Assembly (NCBI GenBank): GCA_016196565.1 | Contig: JACPXK010000055.1 | Coordinates: forward strand, 10,406-74,405 | Source of the DNA: Candidatus Omnitrophota bacterium | GTDB lineage: Bacteria > Omnitrophota > Omnitrophia > Omnitrophales > Aquincolibacteriaceae | DNA: 64,000 nt | Reading direction: 5' to 3' | Shown: positions 25,716 through 33,458 of the stretch, one piece after another | Layout of the letters: the number at the start of each line of letters is the position of its first letter | Position numbering within the stretch: the first letter of the stretch is position 1 | Position numbers and translations under genes: made by a program | The notes under the pieces: model-generated | Database searches by the model: none | Seen by the model: only the letters and a program-made list of their open reading frames with translations | What the model was told of the DNA's origin: nothing

Positions 25716-26958
25716 TCACACCTCGGGCGGCCACCACGCCGCTCGACCAGGCCCATTGAAAATTAAAACCGCCGATACGGCCGTCCACATCCAGGATTTC
25801 TCCCGCAAAAAAAAGTCCGGGCTGAAGTTTTGATTCTAAAGTCGTTGAATCCACTTGATTCAAATCAACCCCTCCGGCCGTCGCCTCCGCTTTTTGATAC
25901 CCCACGACCCCCGTCACTTTAAGTGGAAAATGAAAAAGGGTTGTGATAAGTCTTTGCCTTTCTTCCCTTTTCAATTGATTTAAAACCAGGGATTCCGGAA
26001 GGCCGGTCTTTTTTAAAAAAACTTCGACAAAACGAAGCGGAAGTTTGGCGGAAAGAAATTTTTTGACGGTTCGATTCCGTTCCTTTTGAGTCCACTTTAT
26101 CAATTCTTCGCGCAGCTCCGGCTCTTTTTTGGAAGGCAGGAAATTCGCGATTAACTTTGCTTCGCCGCGGCGGCGTATCCAATGGCGGCTCACATTCAAA
26201 GCCACGGGGCCGCTGAATCCAAAATGGGTAAAAAGAAAATCACCTTCGTACGCGGCGGTTTTTTTGCCGTTTTCCGAGAAGCTGAGCCGCACGGGCAGTG
26301 AAAGGCCGCTCAGCGTTTTCCAATCGGGATCATCGGTTTCCAAAGGAGTCAGCGCGGGGGTTGTTTCAATCAGAGAATGAGTAAACGATTCGGCGATACG
26401 GTATCCCCCTCCGTCACTCCCCGTCGCAGGATAAGAGAGTCCCCCGGTCGCCAGAATTACGTTTTTGGAGCGATAAGAAAATTCATCCCCGAAAATCAAA
26501 AAATGGTCTCCCTTAAACTGAATATTTTTCACCTTGCGCGGACATTCCAGATTCACGCCCGTATTTTTAATTTCGCGCATTAAGGCTTCGAGAATGGTGC
26601 GTCCGGAATGGGTGGAAGGAAAATATTTTCCGCCCTCTTCAAGAACAAGTTTGACCCCTAAGTTTTCAAAAAATTCCACGGCCTTGTCGGCCGGAAAAGC
26701 GTTTAGAATATGGCGGAGGACGCGTGAATTTTCAGTTTCAAAATCATTTTCGGTTACCCTCCGGTTGGTCACATTGCAGCGGGTTCCGCCGGACATTAAA
26801 ATCTTGGCACCGATTTTTTCTTTGCTATCAAGCAGAAGAACTTTTAAGCCGGCGCGGCGGCACTGAATAGCGGCCATCAAACCGGCTGCCCCGGCGCCGG
26901 CAATCGCCACATCCCACAATGAGAGTGTTTCTGCTGCTTGATCTGTGTTATATTTCAT
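25705..26958 (-). CDS. HI0933/YhiN-family FAD-binding protein
   Basis: About 417 residues: N-terminal dinucleotide fold GAGAAGLMAAI, then KILMSGGTRCNVTNRR, the family signature, and a C-terminal GGVDLNQVDSTTLESK...GRIGGFNFQWAWSSG. Often annotated as aminoacetone oxidase or NAD(P)/FAD-dependent oxidoreductase; true substrate unknown. I chose ATG 26958 with GGGAGA upstream. An in-frame GTG at 26988 lies inside a family A repeat and would add ten residues. Confidence 0.9.
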   Translation of the reverse strand: MKYNTDQAAETLSLWDVAIAGAGAAGLMAAIQCRRAGLKVLLLDSKEKIGAKILMSGGTRCNVTNRRVTENDFETENSRVLRHILNAFPADKAVEFFENLGVKLVLEEGGKYFPSTHSGRTILEALMREIKNTGVNLECPRKVKNIQFKGDHFLIFGDEFSYRSKNVILATGGLSYPATGSDGGGYRIAESFTHSLIETTPALTPLETDDPDWKTLSGLSLPVRLSFSENGKKTAAYEGDFLFTHFGFSGPVALNVSRHWIRRRGEAKLIANFLPSKKEPELREELIKWTQKERNRTVKKFLSAKLPLRFVEVFLKKTGLPESLVLNQLKREERQRLITTLFHFPLKVTGVVGYQKAEATAGGVDLNQVDSTTLESKLQPGLFFAGEILDVDGRIGGFNFQWAWSSGVVAARGVIKQ

Positions 26959-26970
26959 TGGAAAATTCTC

Positions 26971-27009
26971 CCAAAAGAAGCCTGGCACTAAGGGGCCTGG
27001 CTCCTTTTG
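26971..27009. repeat. Family A element, diverged arms
   Basis: CCAAAAGAAGCCTGGCACTA followed by AGGGGCCTGGCTCCTTTTG. It lies between the divergent HI0933 and RmlD-like genes. Confidence 0.75.
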
Positions 27010-27052
27010 TTTTGTGAGGTATTGTAAGTGAAATCACCAGAGACTAAAAGCC

Positions 27053-28006
27053 ATGAAAAAAGTTTTAATCACGGGAAGTAACGGGCTGCTCGGTCAAACG
27101 CTGATCCGGATTTTTTCTACTCGGGATGATTTTGAATGCCTCGCCACTTCCCGCGGTGAAAACCGGGCTTCTCTTTTCGAAAAAACACGATACGAAGTCT
27201 TGGATATTACCGATGAATCCGCCGTTCGTCGCGTGATGGCTTCCTTTCGTCCTGAAGCAGTCATTCACACGGCCGCGCTTTCTCAACCGGACTTTTGCGA
27301 AAAGAATCCGGACCAGGCCTGGGAGGTGAATGCTCAGGGTACGGAAAATGTCGCGCTTGCCTGCGAAAAATACGGCGCTCATTTGATTCATTTATCTTCT
27401 GATTTTATCTTCGACGGTAAAAACGGCCCTTACCGGGAAACCGATCTTCCCCATCCCCTCTGTCATTACGCCAAAACCAAATGGGAATCGGAAAAAAAAG
27501 CCGCCTCGTCCAAAAGCTCCTGGACAATTCTCAGGACATGCCTTGCTTACGGCATGGTCCCGAATATGAGCCGTTCCAATATTTTGATTTTGGTTTTGAA
27601 ATCCTTGAAAAATAATCGTCCCTTGCGCATTGCCACGGATCAAATACGAACACCGACTTTCATCGATGATTTGGCCCATGCCTGCTTGAACGTTGCGTTG
27701 AAAAAATCTCAAGGGATTTTTCATATCGCCGGGCCGGAATGCATGAGTGTTTTTGAATTTGCCGTCAAAGCCGCGGATTTTTTCGGTCTGGACCGGGCGC
27801 TTATTCAGCCCATAGAAACGGCAGATTTGAAGGAAGCCGCCGGGCGGCCTTTAAAAACCGGGTTTTTAGTCGATAAGGCTAGGAATGAATGGGGATTCAA
27901 TCCTCACTTTTTACAAGAAGGGCTTGCTAAGCTGAAGCTTCGTCATCCTGAGTTTGCCGAAGGCAAACGAAGGATCTCGCTGCTAGATTCTTCGGCCTCA
28001 GAATGA
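27053..28006 (+). CDS. RmlD-like NAD(P)-dependent sugar-nucleotide reductase
   Basis: 317 residues of the dTDP-4-dehydrorhamnose reductase / extended SDR family: GSNGLLGQTL at the N terminus, VIHTAALSQPDFCEKNPDQAWEVN in two blocks, catalytic YAKTKWESE (YxxxK) and LRTCLAYG. No other rhamnose genes are adjacent, so the exact sugar is open. The last 22 or so residues (RHPEFAEGKRRISLLDSSASE) are encoded by a family B repeat that also provides the TGA stop. Confidence 0.82.
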   Translation: MKKVLITGSNGLLGQTLIRIFSTRDDFECLATSRGENRASLFEKTRYEVLDITDESAVRRVMASFRPEAVIHTAALSQPDFCEKNPDQAWEVNAQGTENVALACEKYGAHLIHLSSDFIFDGKNGPYRETDLPHPLCHYAKTKWESEKKAASSKSSWTILRTCLAYGMVPNMSRSNILILVLKSLKNNRPLRIATDQIRTPTFIDDLAHACLNVALKKSQGIFHIAGPECMSVFEFAVKAADFFGLDRALIQPIETADLKEAAGRPLKTGFLVDKARNEWGFNPHFLQEGLAKLKLRHPEFAEGKRRISLLDSSASE

Positions 28007-28008
28007 CG
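27941..28008. repeat. Family B repeat forming the RmlD-like C-terminus
   Basis: CGTCATCCTGAG at the left end, GAAGGATCTCGC in the middle and CTCAGAATGACG at the right end, about 68 bases. The stop codon lies in GAATGACG. Confidence 0.85.
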
Positions 28009-28019
28009 AGAAAAATAAA

Positions 28020-28451
28020 ATGAAAACCACACCCATACGGGAAATTATGAAATCACCGGCCATCACGGTGCGCATCGATGAAGCCTTCAGTCATGTGGAA
28101 GAAAAACTTCGCATCAAAGGCATACGGCATCTTCCGGTGGTGGATCAAAATAACGTGGTCGTAGGCCTCATCACCCAGCGGGATCTTTATCGTATTATTT
28201 CTCCCCATCGCAACGAAGACGGCGAGAATATTTACGATGCCCAAACCTTGGATTCCTTCATTTTAAAAAGAGTCATGACTCCTAATCCCGCAACACTCAA
28301 AGCCGACAGCATGATCGCGGAAGCCGTCAATCTGATGGCCGCGGGACGTTACGGATGTATTCCGATTGTGGACGCGAATAAAAAAATCGTGGGAATTGTC
28401 ACCGAAATCGATATTTTGAAATTCTTGGCAAAGCTGCTTCGAGAGGAATAA
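28020..28451 (+). CDS. Two-CBS-domain protein
   Basis: 143 residues consisting of a tandem CBS pair (Bateman module): IREIMKSPAITVRIDEAFSH...GIRHLPVVDQNNVVVGLITQRDL and VMTPNPATLKADSMIAEAVNLM...CIPIVDANKKIVGIVTEIDIL. Such modules bind adenine nucleotides or other ligands to regulate partners; none is fused here. It starts 13 bases after the RmlD-like gene. Confidence 0.92.
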   Translation: MKTTPIREIMKSPAITVRIDEAFSHVEEKLRIKGIRHLPVVDQNNVVVGLITQRDLYRIISPHRNEDGENIYDAQTLDSFILKRVMTPNPATLKADSMIAEAVNLMAAGRYGCIPIVDANKKIVGIVTEIDILKFLAKLLREE

Positions 28452-28452
28452 C

Positions 28453-28473
28453 AAAAGGTACCAGGTACCTTTT
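28453..28473. terminator. Bidirectional terminator hairpin, family A related
   Basis: AAAAGGTACC-A-GGTACCTTTT, perfect 10-base arms with A and T runs on the two sides, exactly between two convergent genes (stops at 28451 and 28477). Confidence 0.8.
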
Positions 28474-28476
28474 GGT

Positions 28477-29040
28477 TTATTTTGAAGTTTCCTTGAGATA
28501 ATGCTTGCGGTAAAAGCGAAGTTCTTCGATCGACTCCCGTATATCATCCAAGGCCCGGTGGGAATCCTTCTTCTTGGGAAGCTCTTTATTCTTGGGATAC
28601 CACTGCTCCACTAAAATCTTCAAAGTCGTGACATCCACCATCCGGTAATGAAGGAAGGCATCAAGCTTGGGCATGTACTTGATGATAAAACGCCGGTCAT
28701 GATAAACCGCATTGCCGCAAAGCGGCGATTTTTTGCGGACGCAATATTCCTTGATGAAATCAAGCGTCTGCTTTTCTGCCTTTTTTAAGGTGATCTTGGA
28801 ATTTTTCACCAGCTCAATGAGGCCCGATTTGGCATGCTGCTTTTGATTCCACGCATCCATTTCTTTGAGCAGCTTTGCCGGCTGACGGATGACAAGATTG
28901 GGCCCTTCCGCTAAAATTTCCAAATCGCTGTTCGTGACGAGGGTGGCAATTTCGATAATACTTTCCTTCTCCGGGTCAAGGCCCGTCATTTCCAGGTCAA
29001 TCCAAACTATATTATTTTTATTCTTCGGAGAACTTGTCAT
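28477..29040 (-). CDS. orn: Oligoribonuclease
   Basis: 187-residue DEDDh 3'-5' exonuclease that clears 2-5 nt RNAs and pGpG. Motifs: IVWIDLEMTGLD (catalytic D and E), GNAVYHDRRFI (D) and HRALDDIRES (H and D). The start at 29040 (MTSSPKN) gives normal length; the frame is open 82 residues further upstream but only inside the EAL gene. It lies 7 bases after a GGDEF-EAL gene, a sensible pairing because Orn degrades the pGpG product of EAL enzymes. Confidence 0.93.
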   Translation of the reverse strand: MTSSPKNKNNIVWIDLEMTGLDPEKESIIEIATLVTNSDLEILAEGPNLVIRQPAKLLKEMDAWNQKQHAKSGLIELVKNSKITLKKAEKQTLDFIKEYCVRKKSPLCGNAVYHDRRFIIKYMPKLDAFLHYRMVDVTTLKILVEQWYPKNKELPKKKDSHRALDDIRESIEELRFYRKHYLKETSK

Positions 29041-29047
29041 GAAAGTT

Positions 29048-30748
29048 TCAGCCGGCGGCCTGTTTTTCGAGGAAACTCGAGAATTCAAAAGCGGGAAGAG
29101 GTTTGCTGTATAAAAAGCCCTGCACTTTATCACAGCTGTGAAATTTAAAAAAATCAAGCTGAGCCTCGGATTCGATTCCTTCGGCGACCACTTCGAGGCG
29201 GAGGCTGTGGGCCATGGAAATAATCGCGCGCGCAATCGCGGCATCGTCGGGATTGGTGGATATGTCCTGCACAAAGGACTGATCAATCTTGAGCGTATGA
29301 ATCGGAAAACGTTTCAGGGTTCCAAGCGAAGAGTAACCCGTTCCAAAATCATCGATGGCAATTTTTACTCCGGTGGCTTTTAAAGCGTTCAAAATAGCCT
29401 TCGAAGAACCGTTTTTAGGCATCATGATATTTTCAGTCAGTTCAAGTTCCAGAAAAGAAGGATTGAGGCCCGTTTTCTCCAAAACCCGTTCAATGACGCG
29501 AGGAAAATTTTCCTCGCGGAACTGCAGGTCAGAAATATTGACCGCAACCCGTAAGTTGGGGAAACCTTGCTGGCGCCAATGATGGGTCTGACGGCAGGCC
29601 GTTTCAAGCACCCATTCTCCGATCGGTAAAATCAAGCCCGTTTCTTCGGCCAAATCGAGAAATTCAGAAGGGGCCAATCGCCCCCGCAAGGGATGAAACC
29701 AGCGAATCAACGCCTCCATGCCGACAATCATCCCGGTTTTAAGATCGATTTGAGGCTGATAAAAGAGTTCCAGCTCACCGCGTTCGGCGGCATAGCGCAA
29801 GTGATTTTCCATCTCAAAATGTTCCAGGGCCCCGGCGTTCATGGTCGCAGAGTAAAGCTGGAAATTATTTCGTCCCTGGTCCTTGGCCAGCGACATGGCT
29901 TTATCCGCATTTTTAAGGAGGATTTCTACCTCATCCCCGTCATGGGGGAAAAAGCTTATACCCATGCTGCATGTCATGAAAAGCTCGTGATTGTGAACGC
30001 GGAAAGGCACGCTGAAAGCCTGCAAAATTTTACTGGCGACTTTGATCGCATGACTTGTTTTGGCGATTTTCGGTAAAAGAATAACGAATTCATCACTGCC
30101 AAGCCGGGTAATGGTGTCGGTTTCATAAAGATTTGCCAGAAGCCGGCCTGCAACCGCTTTTAAAAGTTCATCTCCCAAAGCATAGCCCAGGGTTTCATTA
30201 ATGCGCCGGAAACGGTCAAGGTCGAGAAATAAAATAGCAACATGTTGATGATAACGGTTCGCGGCCATAAGCGACTGCCTTAGACGATCGATAAAAAGAA
30301 TGCGGTTAGGAAGATGCGTCAGCGGATCATAAAAAGCCAATTGATTGAGACGGTCCTCCGATCTTTTTCTTTCAATGGCATAATGAAGAACGCGTCCGAC
30401 AAGTTCATCGTCATATTGGCCTTTTACCAAATAATCTTGAGCCCCCTGCATGACGGCTTCTACGCCGATGGTTTTTTGCGCCGTGTCTGCCAGGACCACA
30501 ATCGGATGCGCGGGATGTTTGCGGCGAAAATGCGAATAAGCATCAAAGCCGCTGTAATCGGGAAGTTCTAAGTCGAGAAGAACGACATCGGATTTTTCTG
30601 AGGCAAGATGATGAGTGCCTTCTTCCAAAGATTTTAACCATTGAAATTGAAAAGAAGGATTTTGACGATCGGCTAAGGCTTTGGCAAGATGGCTGGCGTG
30701 AGACGAATCCCCGCTAATGAATAGAACCTGAATGGATCGATGTGTCAT
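29048..30748 (-). CDS. REC-GGDEF-EAL cyclic-di-GMP regulatory protein
   Basis: 566 residues: receiver domain (about 1-125, phospho-acceptor in VVLLDLELPDYSG), diguanylate-cyclase domain with GSDEF instead of GGDEF (LYETDTITRLGSDEF, no RxxD inhibitory site), and a complete EAL domain: MEALIRW, NISDLQF, LELTENIMM, IDDFGTGYSSL, LKIDQSFV and AEGIES. It is therefore most likely a phosphorylation-controlled c-di-GMP phosphodiesterase. Head of an operon with orn. Confidence 0.93.
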   Translation of the reverse strand: MTHRSIQVLFISGDSSHASHLAKALADRQNPSFQFQWLKSLEEGTHHLASEKSDVVLLDLELPDYSGFDAYSHFRRKHPAHPIVVLADTAQKTIGVEAVMQGAQDYLVKGQYDDELVGRVLHYAIERKRSEDRLNQLAFYDPLTHLPNRILFIDRLRQSLMAANRYHQHVAILFLDLDRFRRINETLGYALGDELLKAVAGRLLANLYETDTITRLGSDEFVILLPKIAKTSHAIKVASKILQAFSVPFRVHNHELFMTCSMGISFFPHDGDEVEILLKNADKAMSLAKDQGRNNFQLYSATMNAGALEHFEMENHLRYAAERGELELFYQPQIDLKTGMIVGMEALIRWFHPLRGRLAPSEFLDLAEETGLILPIGEWVLETACRQTHHWRQQGFPNLRVAVNISDLQFREENFPRVIERVLEKTGLNPSFLELELTENIMMPKNGSSKAILNALKATGVKIAIDDFGTGYSSLGTLKRFPIHTLKIDQSFVQDISTNPDDAAIARAIISMAHSLRLEVVAEGIESEAQLDFFKFHSCDKVQGFLYSKPLPAFEFSSFLEKQAAG

Positions 30749-30766
30749 AGGGGCGAGTTACGCCTC

Positions 30767-30795
30767 AGAATACTCCTTTATAACCCTTTTTTCAA
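30767..30795 (-). promoter_or_regulatory. Predicted promoter of the REC-GGDEF-EAL/orn operon
   Basis: TTGAAA at 30795-30790 and TATTCT at 30772-30767 with a 17-base spacer. The ATG is 18 bases after the -10 and has no Shine-Dalgarno. Confidence 0.55.
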
Positions 30796-30827
30796 GCCGC
30801 GATTTTTCCCGTAGAAACCATCACTTT

Positions 30828-31610
30828 TTATTGCAATTCTGCCGAATTAGCTGCTAGCGGGACAGCTATAGATTGAACACTGCCCTTAAATTTATCCCGC
30901 TTCGACCTTCTTTTTCTCCGCTCTCTTTTCGGTTGAACATGTTCAATCGCATCTTCAATAATTCGCGTCATTGAAGCACAGATATCTTCGTCAGTAAATC
31001 TTGTCTTATATCGGCGTTTGAGTTCTCGCCTGAGATGATTAATAATTTTTTTTGAATACAACAATCTCGAAAGACTATTGGCGTCTAGTGCGGAAAATCT
31101 ATTCCACAAACCATCAAGCCCTCTTTTGGGCACTAACGCGCGGGTTAGATATTGAAGATTTTCAGCCGCATTTTTTAAAGAAGTTTTGTTGCTTAAATCA
31201 AATGAAAACACTTTTCGAGACTCTATCGGTTTATTAAAAAGCACCCGATAGAATTCAAAGACTTTTCCATTGGTCAAAAGGACCCAATCGACACCTTCAT
31301 TAGCAGCATAATTAACAGCCTGCCTTAAATGCTTAAAAGCAAGCTCAAGGGGCATTTTTTTGACCTCAATAATGAAGTGTCTCTTTCCTTTTATTTGAAT
31401 TACATAGTCAGCGTAACTGCCACGAATCATGTACTCAGTCTTGACCTCATCAAGAGGAACAAATCCTAGACATTCGGTAAGAAATTCGTTAGTCATTAAT
31501 CGAGTTGCTGATTCATCCACTTCCGTATATTTTCCGGTTAAATATTTCCTCCTATATTTTTTAAGAGCTGAGAGCAGTTTCCGCTTTTTTGCAGCTGTTA
31601 GTTGCTTCAT
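30828..31610 (-). CDS. Stand-alone HsdR_N-like nuclease-fold protein
   Basis: 260 residues. The first 150 resemble the N-terminal nuclease domain of type I restriction enzymes: EYMIRGSYADYVIQIKG, then HFIIEVKKM, giving the D...ExK catalytic pattern. No helicase, methylase or specificity subunit follows. The C-terminal 100 residues are basic (RRELKRRYKTRF, KRERRKRRSKRDK). AGGAG precedes the ATG. The codons are more AT-rich than in neighbouring genes, suggesting acquisition. Role unknown; defence or repair is possible. Confidence 0.75.
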   Translation of the reverse strand: MKQLTAAKKRKLLSALKKYRRKYLTGKYTEVDESATRLMTNEFLTECLGFVPLDEVKTEYMIRGSYADYVIQIKGKRHFIIEVKKMPLELAFKHLRQAVNYAANEGVDWVLLTNGKVFEFYRVLFNKPIESRKVFSFDLSNKTSLKNAAENLQYLTRALVPKRGLDGLWNRFSALDANSLSRLLYSKKIINHLRRELKRRYKTRFTDEDICASMTRIIEDAIEHVQPKRERRKRRSKRDKFKGSVQSIAVPLAANSAELQ

Positions 31611-31644
31611 GGGAGGCTCCTTTTATAGAACGTGACGTTGATTC

Positions 31645-32004
31645 TTAGGGTTTGAGGATAGGTCTGATTCGGATTTCGGTTTCTGTTGCTACAGAAAAAT
31701 GATTAGCAAGCCGGCTGGCATATTTTTGGAGAACAGTTTTAATGACTCGAACGCGATTGGCCGCTCTTTCATCACTCAGCCGAAATAAAATAACCCCGTG
31801 TGATGCTTCACCACTTCTAAAAACTAATTCTCCAAAATCCTTATCATTAGTGACAAGAATCCGTTTATCTTGCTTTGCCTTAGCGAGGATGGTTTGATCA
31901 TCGGATTGAGGCATAGCTTCTGTGACAAACAGAACATCATGGCCATTCTTGCGGAGAAACTCGGCTACCTTCAAACCGGTCGATTCATCCACAAGAAATT
32001 TCAT
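31645..32004 (-). CDS. DUF5615-family PIN-like protein, putative toxin
   Basis: 119 residues: MKFLVDESTGLKVAEFLRKNGHDVLFV and ILVTNDKDFGELVF, with conserved aspartates of the Mut7-C/PIN-like fold. DUF5615 proteins usually accompany DUF433 proteins in a two-gene toxin-antitoxin-like arrangement, as here (27 bases apart). Catalytic activity is inferred from fold only. Confidence 0.85.
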   Translation of the reverse strand: MKFLVDESTGLKVAEFLRKNGHDVLFVTEAMPQSDDQTILAKAKQDKRILVTNDKDFGELVFRSGEASHGVILFRLSDERAANRVRVIKTVLQKYASRLANHFSVATETEIRIRPILKP

Positions 32005-32031
32005 GGGGATTAAGAAATTAAAAAGCTATTT

Positions 32032-32274
32032 TTAAGCGGGAATATTAATTGGAAAGACATCTTCATGGGCTAGAACCTGAGCAGCGTAAATCAAGGCTGC
32101 CCGAATATCTTCCGGTTTTAATTTTGGATATTCTTTGAGAATTTCTTTTTCAGGAATACCTTGGCCAACCAGACGGACAATTAATTCAACAGGAATACGT
32201 GTTCCCTTGATTATTGGCTTCCCCACCATGATTTTAGGGTCGATCGTAATGCGCCGCTTCAGTTGTTGATCCAT
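32032..32274 (-). CDS. DUF433-family protein, putative antitoxin
   Basis: 80 residues: ITIDPKIMVGKPIIKGTRIPVELIVRLVGQG is the DUF433 signature, followed by the winged-helix-like KEILKEYPKLKPEDIRAALIYA. AGGAGG lies 8 bases before the ATG. First gene of a DUF433-DUF5615-HsdR_N-like row. Confidence 0.88.
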   Translation of the reverse strand: MDQQLKRRITIDPKIMVGKPIIKGTRIPVELIVRLVGQGIPEKEILKEYPKLKPEDIRAALIYAAQVLAHEDVFPINIPA

Positions 32275-32379
32275 TTGGAGAACCTCCTAAGGTCGTGCAA
32301 ACCAAAGAATAGGCAATAGTCAGAGAAAAGTCAATACCACAAGTGTGCTAGGTATCCGGCCTCTTTTGGTTTTTGTGCT

Positions 32380-32407
32380 TTGTGGAAAGTAGCTCATCGG
32401 TTAAAAT
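32380..32407 (+). promoter_or_regulatory. Predicted promoter of the peptidyl-prolyl isomerase gene, leaderless geometry
   Basis: TTGTGG at 32380-32385, 16-base spacer, TAAAAT at 32402-32407, then ACCGGCCT and ATG. No ribosome binding site exists. Confidence 0.45.
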
Positions 32408-32415
32408 ACCGGCCT

Positions 32416-33012
32416 ATGTTTAAGAAAATATTCCTTTGGGGAGCCGTAGCTGCGTTTTTGGCCGCTCCCCATTTATCTTGTTCCTCCACTGAGCCGCCGG
32501 CACAGACCCCGGCGAGCCTGCCGCAGGAAGAAACCCGAACGGAGTCCGAAGTGATTAAAATTAAAATTGAAACCAGTTTAGGTAATATCGAAGCCGAGCT
32601 TTATCCTCAAGATGCCCCCAAGACCGTAGAAAATTTCGTGACCCTCACTAAAAAAGGATTTTATGACGGCATTATTTTTCACCGCGTGATTCCTGATTTT
32701 ATGATTCAAACCGGCGATCCGACCGGCACCGGCATGGGCGGCCCCGGTTATAAATTTCAAGATGAGTTTTCTTCCAAACGGCATGACTCTGCCGGCGTAC
32801 TTTCCATGGCCAACAGCGGCCCCAACACCAATGGCAGTCAATTTTTTATCACGGATGCCGCAACACCGTGGCTGGATGGAAGACATTCAGTATTCGGAAA
32901 GGTCACTTCGGGATTGGATGTGGTAAAAGCAATTGCCCGCACGCCGCGCGGCCCTAATGATAAGCCGGTAACGCCCGTCGCTATGAAGAAAGTGTCAGTA
33001 CTGGAGAAGTGA
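32416..33012 (+). CDS. Exported cyclophilin-type peptidyl-prolyl isomerase
   Basis: 198 residues: signal peptide [22 protein letters not shown] with a cysteine that may be lipidated (lipobox imperfect), a Pro/Glu-rich linker, then the cyclophilin core [60 protein letters not shown] and [11 protein letters not shown]. Catalytic arginine lies in FHRV. Accelerates proline isomerisation of exported proteins. Upstream ATG at 32380 lies in the promoter and is rejected. Confidence 0.93.
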   Translation: MFKKIFLWGAVAAFLAAPHLSCSSTEPPAQTPASLPQEETRTESEVIKIKIETSLGNIEAELYPQDAPKTVENFVTLTKKGFYDGIIFHRVIPDFMIQTGDPTGTGMGGPGYKFQDEFSSKRHDSAGVLSMANSGPNTNGSQFFITDAATPWLDGRHSVFGKVTSGLDVVKAIARTPRGPNDKPVTPVAMKKVSVLEK

Positions 33013-33033
33013 CCTTCGGAAATCTTCCTCGAA

Positions 33034-33066
33034 GGTCATCCTGAGCGGAGCGAAGGATCTAGCAGC
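33034..33066. repeat. Half family B repeat forming the YopX-like C-terminus
   Basis: AGGTCATCCTGAGCGGAGCG followed by AAGGATCTAGCAG. Supplies the last residues (LLDPSLRSG) and the TGA of the minus-strand gene. Confidence 0.75.
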
Positions 33067-33458
33067 TCCGGATTTTCGTAGCGATTGCCGAGCACTTCGA
33101 TTTCGAGATTTTCTTCCTTATCTTCAATTCCGAATTTTGCAAGCAGTTCATGAAGCGGGTGCAGTCCCCGGGAGCGGAACATATCGGGAACCCCTTCAAG
33201 AATGCCTTGAAAAGTCTTCCCTTTCCTTGTCACCCGTAAAATATCCCCTTCAAAAATCTCTTTGCCCTTCTTATCCTCAAGCCCCGTAGACTCCAGCATT
33301 TCACAATCTCCGTAGCCCGCCGTTTTTACCGGAATCCCCTTTCCTTCATGGGATCCGTGATCATCCTCGCAAAGCAGAATATGGGATATTTTTTGATAAG
33401 CGCGAAAATACATCTTATTTTCTTTAAGATGCCAGGCTCGAAGTTTGATTTCTCTCAT
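33036..33458 (-). CDS. YopX-like protein of phage type
   Basis: 140 residues: MREIKLRAWHLKENKMYF at the N terminus and LESTGLEDKKGKEIFEGDILRV, the two hallmark segments of YopX proteins, which are common in phages and prophages; biochemical role unknown. No other phage gene is near. I start at 33458 (MREIK), the family's usual beginning; an in-frame ATG 21 bases upstream exists. The C terminus comes from a family B half repeat. Confidence 0.85.
   Translation of the reverse strand: MREIKLRAWHLKENKMYFRAYQKISHILLCEDDHGSHEGKGIPVKTAGYGDCEMLESTGLEDKKGKEIFEGDILRVTRKGKTFQGILEGVPDMFRSRGLHPLHELLAKFGIEDKEENLEIEVLGNRYENPELLDPSLRSG

Noticed and set aside
29041..29286. 82-residue N-terminal extension of oligoribonuclease
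   Set aside because: Lies entirely inside the EAL gene in another frame; family length and DEDD motif position fit the ATG at 29040.
32341..32369. Possible further family A copy (TGCTAGGTATCCGGCCTCTTTTGG part)
   Set aside because: Too diverged to call; no pairing arms remain.
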